A stretch of DNA of 64,000 nt from Apis mellifera (Eukaryota; Arthropoda; Insecta; Hymenoptera; Apidae): NCBI RefSeq assembly GCF_003254395.2, contig NC_037650.1, positions 9,300,071 to 9,364,070 of the forward strand, given 5' to 3'. The notes beneath the pieces were generated by a model. It was not told the DNA's origin, made no database searches, and saw only the letters and a list, made by a program, of their open reading frames with translations. Shown here in pieces: positions 58,330-64,000 of the stretch (the stretch's first letter is position 1; the number at the start of each line of letters is the position of its first letter). Both the position numbers and the translations under genes were made by a program.

Positions 58330-59960
58330 CAACTTCCGTGACGATGAGGAAGGCTGCCCGCCTTAATAACGCGAGCCGACATTTTCTTACCTCCGACTTA
58401 GACCTGGCCCATTGCTAACCGTCACGCTGGTAAACCTAATTAAATTGCCACTAATTAAGATCGACCTTAATACATGCTCTCGTGAGTTCTATCGCCTATT
58501 ATCCATCCATTTTCGCGCCTAAAGAGAATCGATAAGTGCCTCTCTAGAAACTCTAGAAACTTGAAACAGTAAATCTAATTATCAAGCTTTTATTCTCGAA
58601 AACAACTCGTTTGAAATATTTATGAATCATCATCATTCGCGATTTTTGGTTTTAATTGGTTTCTGATTTATTAATCAGAAATTTACTGTTAAAAACTTCA
58701 TTTTCTTTCAAATCTCATGAAGTTTCAGTTCTTTTACTATAAAAAAAAATTTTATTCTTATCCTTCTCTTCTTGTTATATTAAATTACAAACTTCTATAT
58801 ATATAATCGTCTCTCAAGTTTCGTAAAACGATGATTGATTGAATTGTCACCTGTTCAAACTTCTTCAATCCCTGTCAAACTGAAGAGTAACGATTCGACA
58901 AAGATTAATAGAGTAATCTTGACCAATTTGATGGAGATCCGTATCACGCGGGGCCCACAAAATTTTCCGCCCGCTTTTTTAATTATTATTATTTAAACGC
59001 GCGCAATTGCACGCGACCACGCGCGCGCGAAACGGTAGGGAAACGTATCGTTATTAAAGCGGCATTAAAGCATATTCAAGCGGGCGAAACGTGCCCCGTG
59101 GATAATTAGATAAAATAATACATAACACGCCACAGACTTACACATAGTTCTGAAAAATTCGTACTAATTGGGCTATGTCTAATTAGAGGCCACAGGGAGG
59201 TTCATGAAGAGAGAAATTCTTTTTTTTCTTCTTTTCTTAAAAAAAAAAAATACATTTTTATCGCAAAACCTCTCTTTTTATTAATCCTTTGCGATCGATC
59301 GAACCAGCAACTTCTTAAAATGATTTCACACATAAATTAACGCACAATAAAATTTTTATATTTTTATACATAAAGAAACAAAACTTTATTGAATATTAAA
59401 ATCTGTATATGTTATTTTGTATGATATTTTATAAATTACCAAGATGCATCCTCATGTTTGTCAGGATAAATATCATGATAATATGTTGTTTGATACCTTT
59501 TACCTTTCTTATTTCGTTGGAAACAAACTTTACAATTTTTTTTTAATTTCTATTAACATAACTATTGCTCTCACATTCATTCATTTGTTATTCTTATTTC
59601 TCACCTTCTTACACTTTTTATTTCATCTCCATCTTCATCATTGCTTTCTCTATCGTTAATTTCTTTATGAATAGAAGTAATTCCGTCATAATAACGAAAA
59701 ATCAAGCTTGTCTTGAACTAATTTCATTCACACGTATTTCATTATTTCTTACAAAACTCAAAAACTTTGAAAGTAATATTTCTATTCCCAAGACTGTCAA
59801 GACTGTTAAACTCCGACTAACGTCGAGGATATAGTCTGACCACTGTCTAATTTTTTAGAGATTAAAAAAAATCTATCCATTTGACAATATATTACTCCAA
59901 AATTTATATTACTCATAAAATTATACATAAAGAGCTTAGGGATCTATTTATGAAGCGACA
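58330..59960. other. AT-rich stretch with small GC patch (58940-59130)
   Basis: A patch with CGCGCG near 59020 and an A/T run near 59219-59250. Frames at 59444-59834 are hydrophobic by composition. No gene recognised. Confidence 0.6.
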
Positions 59961-60600
59961 TTCTAAAAGAATCAAACATAAATAAATATTATCGCCGTTC
60001 AAGTTGCCGTATCGATCCAAGTCGTGTTTGAGAGTCATCATCAAAGGGTTAAAAATCAATCGGGGAAAAAAGAATCTCTTCTCCGAATGATGATCCTCGC
60101 GCGAGAAAAAGGAAGAAAGAAGAAAGGAAAAAAGAAGAAAAAGAAGGAAACTCGGAACCACGGTTACGCTACAAGAGGATAGAGATGAAGCGGTTCGAAA
60201 GCGCGCTTCTGGTTCGCTCGTTCGACCTTCCTTCCTTTCGACCCTCTCCCCTCCCACGCCTCCCTCTTCCTCGGCCTCTCCCCCGGTTGGAATGAATAGC
60301 GTGCGTTCACGGTAAGGCGCTCCTCGTAATGGTGGCACACGCCGTTACCACTACGAGGGAGAAGCAGGAGGAAAGGTACACTCTGCGGCTGCGGCTGTGG
60401 CGCGCGGCTCTACTTACAATAATTAACATGATTGCCATTATACGTGAGCCGGCGTGCGTCCTAATAGCCAGTCAACGGCCACCTTGGACGATGGCCATAT
60501 ATACTATCTGGGGGAGATGCCTTTTTTTACCCCTGATTTTTCGCGAGGATTTTTTTTTTTCGTTGAATCCTCCATTTGCGAAGGGTTGATTTTTTCTCGC
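59961..60600. other. GC-mixed island
   Basis: Purine-rich run near 60104-60150, GC-rich at 60200-60500. Frames of up to 141 codons are open with no domain. Confidence 0.5.
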
Positions 60601-61350
60601 TGCAAATCGTGTTTTTTCTTGCGTGTGTATGTGTACGTTTTAAACGATTGATTAATCGATTATATCTTGTTATTGGAAGAAGGTTATTGGAAAGGGTTGC
60701 ATTTCAAGGATAAGAAATTAATTTTGGGGTGAAAAAAGAAAGAAATTGATTATAAATTTTTCTTTGAATTATATTCAGCTTTCGGTTAGGAAAATTTGGT
60801 GGAAGATTGTATATTTTAAAATAGATAAATATAAGAAAAATTTCTTTTTTTTCTTTTATTGCGCGACTAACGAGTAATTAAATTTTCGATCTCGATAATT
60901 GAATTTAATTAAAATCTGTTTGAATTTAATTTAAAAAACATTCCGTTTTATTAAAAATACTTGTAGATTAATTATTAAATAGATTTCATGGAAGAAAAAT
61001 TAATTTCGAATAATTAAATAATTAGCCTCACCGCAACACGCGGAACGAAGAATTTTTCAGATTCACCTCATAATCATAATCACTCCATAATCACCTTGTA
61101 AATTGTAAAAATTCTACTGTTCACTCAAGTATCTCGGAATTTTTTTTCATGGATCGAAAGACACGAAGACAAAAAGAGAAAATCTCCAGATAAATAAATC
61201 CCTCGAGAAAAATCTTCGAATACAAATACAAACTCCCTCCCTCCCTCCCCAAATATGTCAAAAATATAACAAAAACACGACAATCTCCCCAAATACTTTC
61301 CTCCCCAAATTCCAATCTCAATCAACATCCTCCTTCTCCCCGTCTATCTC
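60601..61350. other. AT-rich stretch
   Basis: (CTCC)n run at 61233-61250. Nothing else recognised. Confidence 0.65.
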
Positions 61351-62000
61351 TAGAAATTACCATTTTCTCCCAGACTGAAAATATGCGATTCCGTGAAATC
61401 CGACGCGATCCTCCCTCCCTCCTCCTCCCCCCATAGTGTCGACCAAGCGCGGCCGGCGTTAATCTGCCGAGGGGGGGGCGCCCTTATCTGTCCCCACCGT
61501 GTGTCGGCTCTGGCTGTGGGGGAGGCGCGGGAGGAGGGGGAGGAGAAGGCAGAGGGGAGATAGCGGTTATCCGTCCCTGAAGGCGAAAGGGGGGTATCGG
61601 CGGACGAGGAAAAGAGGCAGCCAGACACGAGCCATTACCGTGGTGGGCGAAGGTAGCGAGTCGGGCCGGTAATGGTCATTACGAGCACGCTCCGCTGATT
61701 GTGCGCCGCCACGAGGCGGAGAGGGCATCATCGCCGACCCGGAGACCCGCTCCCTCCTCTCGAATATACTTTTATTAAGGAGGCTGCTAGGCGCTGCCGC
61801 TCGTTCCTTGGCGGCTAATTTAATGCCGGCCGCCAAACACGCGGGGGAGGGGAGGAGGAGGAGGAAGAAGGGAGAGAGAGAGAGCTTGTGTATGCGGTTT
61901 AATCGGGAGGGGGTCGAGGAGGAACAATCTCTAACAAGGTGGTTGAGGCGCTCGAGTGGAAATCGGAAGGGTTGGCAGGGGATGTGATCGACGAGCTGAG
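61351..62000. other. GC-rich island
   Basis: CpG-rich and G-rich (GGGGGGG near 61472; GGAGGAGG near 61850). A 169-codon minus frame (61567-62076) is open but has no domain. No gene called. Confidence 0.5.
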
Positions 62001-62880
62001 AATTTTTGACGAGTTTGAAAAAAAGTTTTGGAAGAAAGCGTTGTTGGAGAATTTTAAAATGTGAATTCCAAGTCAATTTTGTGTTCGTTAAGTTCGTGTA
62101 AGTCGAATTAAGCCAATTGGAAAGGGTTTCTTAGATATTTCTCGAAGTATTCTTTTCTATCCTAGACGATGAAAATTTATCTATGCGCTCTATGAGTTGA
62201 TCGATTGTTGGGATAATAAAATTGTGAAAGGCGTGTCAAGCTGTTGGGTTCGTGAAAGGCTTTTGTTAAAACCAGTCGAGGGGGACACGCGGACTGATCA
62301 TCGATGACAGGGAGCATCCATAATTCTTCTGATAATCGTCACGGTTCGACCGGTTCGACGATTATAAACTGCGCACGGTTCGTTAGCGAATTTAATGCAC
62401 AAGCTGGTAACGCGCATTTGTCGCCGTAGCCCTATATCACTTTAACGCGAAGTTCAGTCGAACTCGTTTGATCAAAAGATACGCTCTACAACTTTGAAAT
62501 TTTCCATAATGTCCCTATTCTTTTTTATCATTTTTAAAAATTTAAATTTATCTCGAAGATTTTTATTATTCTTCTCTTTTTTAATATTCCAGAAATTAAA
62601 AATAATAAAACTCCCTACGTTTTAACGACAAATTGCAATATAGTATTTCCTACGTGTTTTAACTAATAAAATACATTTAACTATAAAACTTAAGAAAGAG
62701 CCTAAATCATCTCTTTACATTTTCTTCACCATCCATTTCATCCTAAATCCCAAACCAAATAAAAAAAAAAAGAAAGAAAGAAAAGAAAAAAAAAGAAATA
62801 AACAAATCCACTTTCGATTCAAACGAAACGAATCCCATTTCCTCGGGAGAGGAACGCGGAATCCCAAAACGATCTCTCGA
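62001..62880. other. Mixed to AT-rich stretch
   Basis: GC-mixed at 62260-62460, then AT-rich with an A/G run near 62761-62797. No gene recognised. Confidence 0.6.
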
Positions 62881-63371
62881 AAAGGGCCGAAAGAATCACG
62901 CATTCCAAAGATCCCTCGGGTTCAAGTGGCGTGGCACGTTCTAAGCGGGGCTAAGCGTTGGACCAAGGCGGTGGAAGGACCCCGATAATTACGGGCCCAA
63001 TACGCGATCAGGAGGATCGGTATGTATGCACGCGGCTTAAAGCCGCGGAAGCCACGACCGATCACGAGATAGGCGTATCGTGGATACACTCCCTCCCTCC
63101 TTTCGAGTACGTAACACCTCCCCTTGTTGCCGCGCCTCCCTCTGCCACCAAGCCAGAAAAGATTAATACTCTTTCGAGGCGCCCGTAACACCTGATCTGT
63201 CCCGGCCTGAAATTACGCTACACCCTCGATATACACTCGCTCGAGAGGTTTCTAAAGAGGTTTCTGCGGGAGGTGAAGACACCCGGAAGATCAGAGCAGA
63301 GATCGACCCGCGATCGTTGAACCCTGAAAGGTCAGATCGAGGAAGCATCTCGAAGAGAGGGTACTGAATTC
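62881..63371. other. GC-rich island
   Basis: CpG-containing block. Short frames on both strands have no domain. Confidence 0.5.
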
Positions 63372-63560
63372 GTGGTGGTGGTGATGGTGGTTGGACGAGG
63401 AAGAGTTACAGTTGGATGGATAGGATCAGGGCTTGTAGGTGTGAATCAATTTGGTATTTGGTTTTTTTTTTTTTTTTGGATGAGTCGAATGATTTTTTTG
63501 CATCATCTCCACAAAAGTGTAACAAGAATGAGAGAGAAAGAGAGAGAGAGAGAGAGAAGA
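63372..63560. repeat. Microsatellite cluster: (GGT)n, poly(T), (GA)n
   Basis: GGT/GAT units at 63372-63392, 16 T at 63462-63477, and a GA homopurine run at 63531-63560, in under 200 bases. Confidence 0.9.
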
Positions 63561-64000
63561 TTGTTTAAAGTACAAAGATTTAAGAAAACACATGGTACTC
63601 GCAAGAAAGCGAATTAATGAGTGGTTGGTCCAGCCTGTGGGCAGCCACTGGCTGCGATACGCCCACGCACCGTTGATCACAATGCGAAACGGGCCTAGAT
63701 GTCGGATGATATATAGCGAGTTCGGTCAAGCGCCGCTCTATCTTCGTAATTAATTATTTCGGTGGATATTATTAAGCATCATCAACATCCATCTGCGCAG
63801 AAAACTGATCCCCTTTCATACTTGAGATTATTTTTTATGTAACGAAATATCGGTAAAAGATTATATTTTATACGCGGGAAGTATTAATATACCCGTGGAA
63901 TAAGTTTGAAAAATCGATTTTATAAAGTTGGTACGCAAATGTTGGTTGGTGAGAGTTTATTTGTTAAATTATATAAGCTATATGTGTAAGAGTGAGATAG
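63561..64000. other. End of window, no gene seen
   Basis: A GC-mixed patch at 63620-63740 carries CCTAGATGTCGG at 63694-63705, also found at 24566-24577. AT-rich to the end. Confidence 0.6.

Noticed and set aside
1..64000. tRNA genes (B-box GGTTCGANTCC), snRNA genes and well-known insect microRNAs
   Set aside because: Searched by eye for B-box strings and remembered mature microRNA sequences; none found. A covariance-model scan could still find diverged ones.

Overview
This 64 kb window looks like nuclear DNA from an insect, most likely a bee or other hymenopteran. The reasons are the canonical insect telomere pentamer TTAGG in an interstitial array (42141-42240), many scattered AACCTAACC strings, an AT-rich background broken by short GC-rich, CpG-containing islands, and a very high density of GA/CT, GAA, TA and ATT microsatellites. 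The species call is inference. Bacterial-style genes, tRNAs, rRNAs, CRISPR arrays and intact transposase genes were looked for by eye and not seen.

I find no complete protein-coding gene. The longest open frames (about 200 codons) are translations of microsatellites (Ser/Leu, Arg/Glu, Lys/Glu runs) or chance frames in GC-rich islands. The window is best read as intergenic DNA or the inside of one very long intron. Splice signals support the intron reading on the minus strand: a zero-length recursive splice site (CAG|GTAAGT at 55304-55312), and about 31 kb downstream in the same sense a 54-nt exon-like block with acceptor, polypyrimidine tract, GTAAGT donor and raised GC (24352-24405). A 31-nt plus-strand micro-exon candidate lies at 46627-46657. 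Plus-strand donors at 1077 and 1621 sit in a GA-rich region that could belong to a 5' exon or promoter.

Layout. 1-4.1 kb: GC-mixed, simple-sequence-rich, with a 141-nt uninterrupted homopurine tract. 4.1-13 kb: AT-rich DNA with islands near 6.3, 9.4, 10.6 and 11.6 kb. 13-28 kb: denser islands, a degenerate tandem array at 13.7-14.2 kb and another at 21.9-22.6 kb. 28.3-30.5, 32.9-33.9, 35.3-38.1, 38.6-39.8 and 40.1-41.0 kb: very AT-rich deserts separated by short islands. 41-49 kb: GC-rich islands, the TTAGG array, a CpG-dense block at 45.2-45.7 kb and an old tandem duplication at 46.7-47.2 kb. 49-64 kb: alternating islands and AT stretches, with a nearly perfect 182-bp tandem duplication at 56379-56742.

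The most interesting non-coding signal is a set of CTCF-like motifs (YAGRKGGCG or AGGTGGCGC) at seven places on both strands, plus weaker variants; the 9-mer TAGATGGCG alone occurs four times. Together with repeated TAAT-type homeodomain motifs (CTCGTTAATTGC and relatives) inside GC-rich islands, this suggests a long regulatory or intronic landscape around a developmental or neural gene whose exons are mostly outside the window. That last step is inference.
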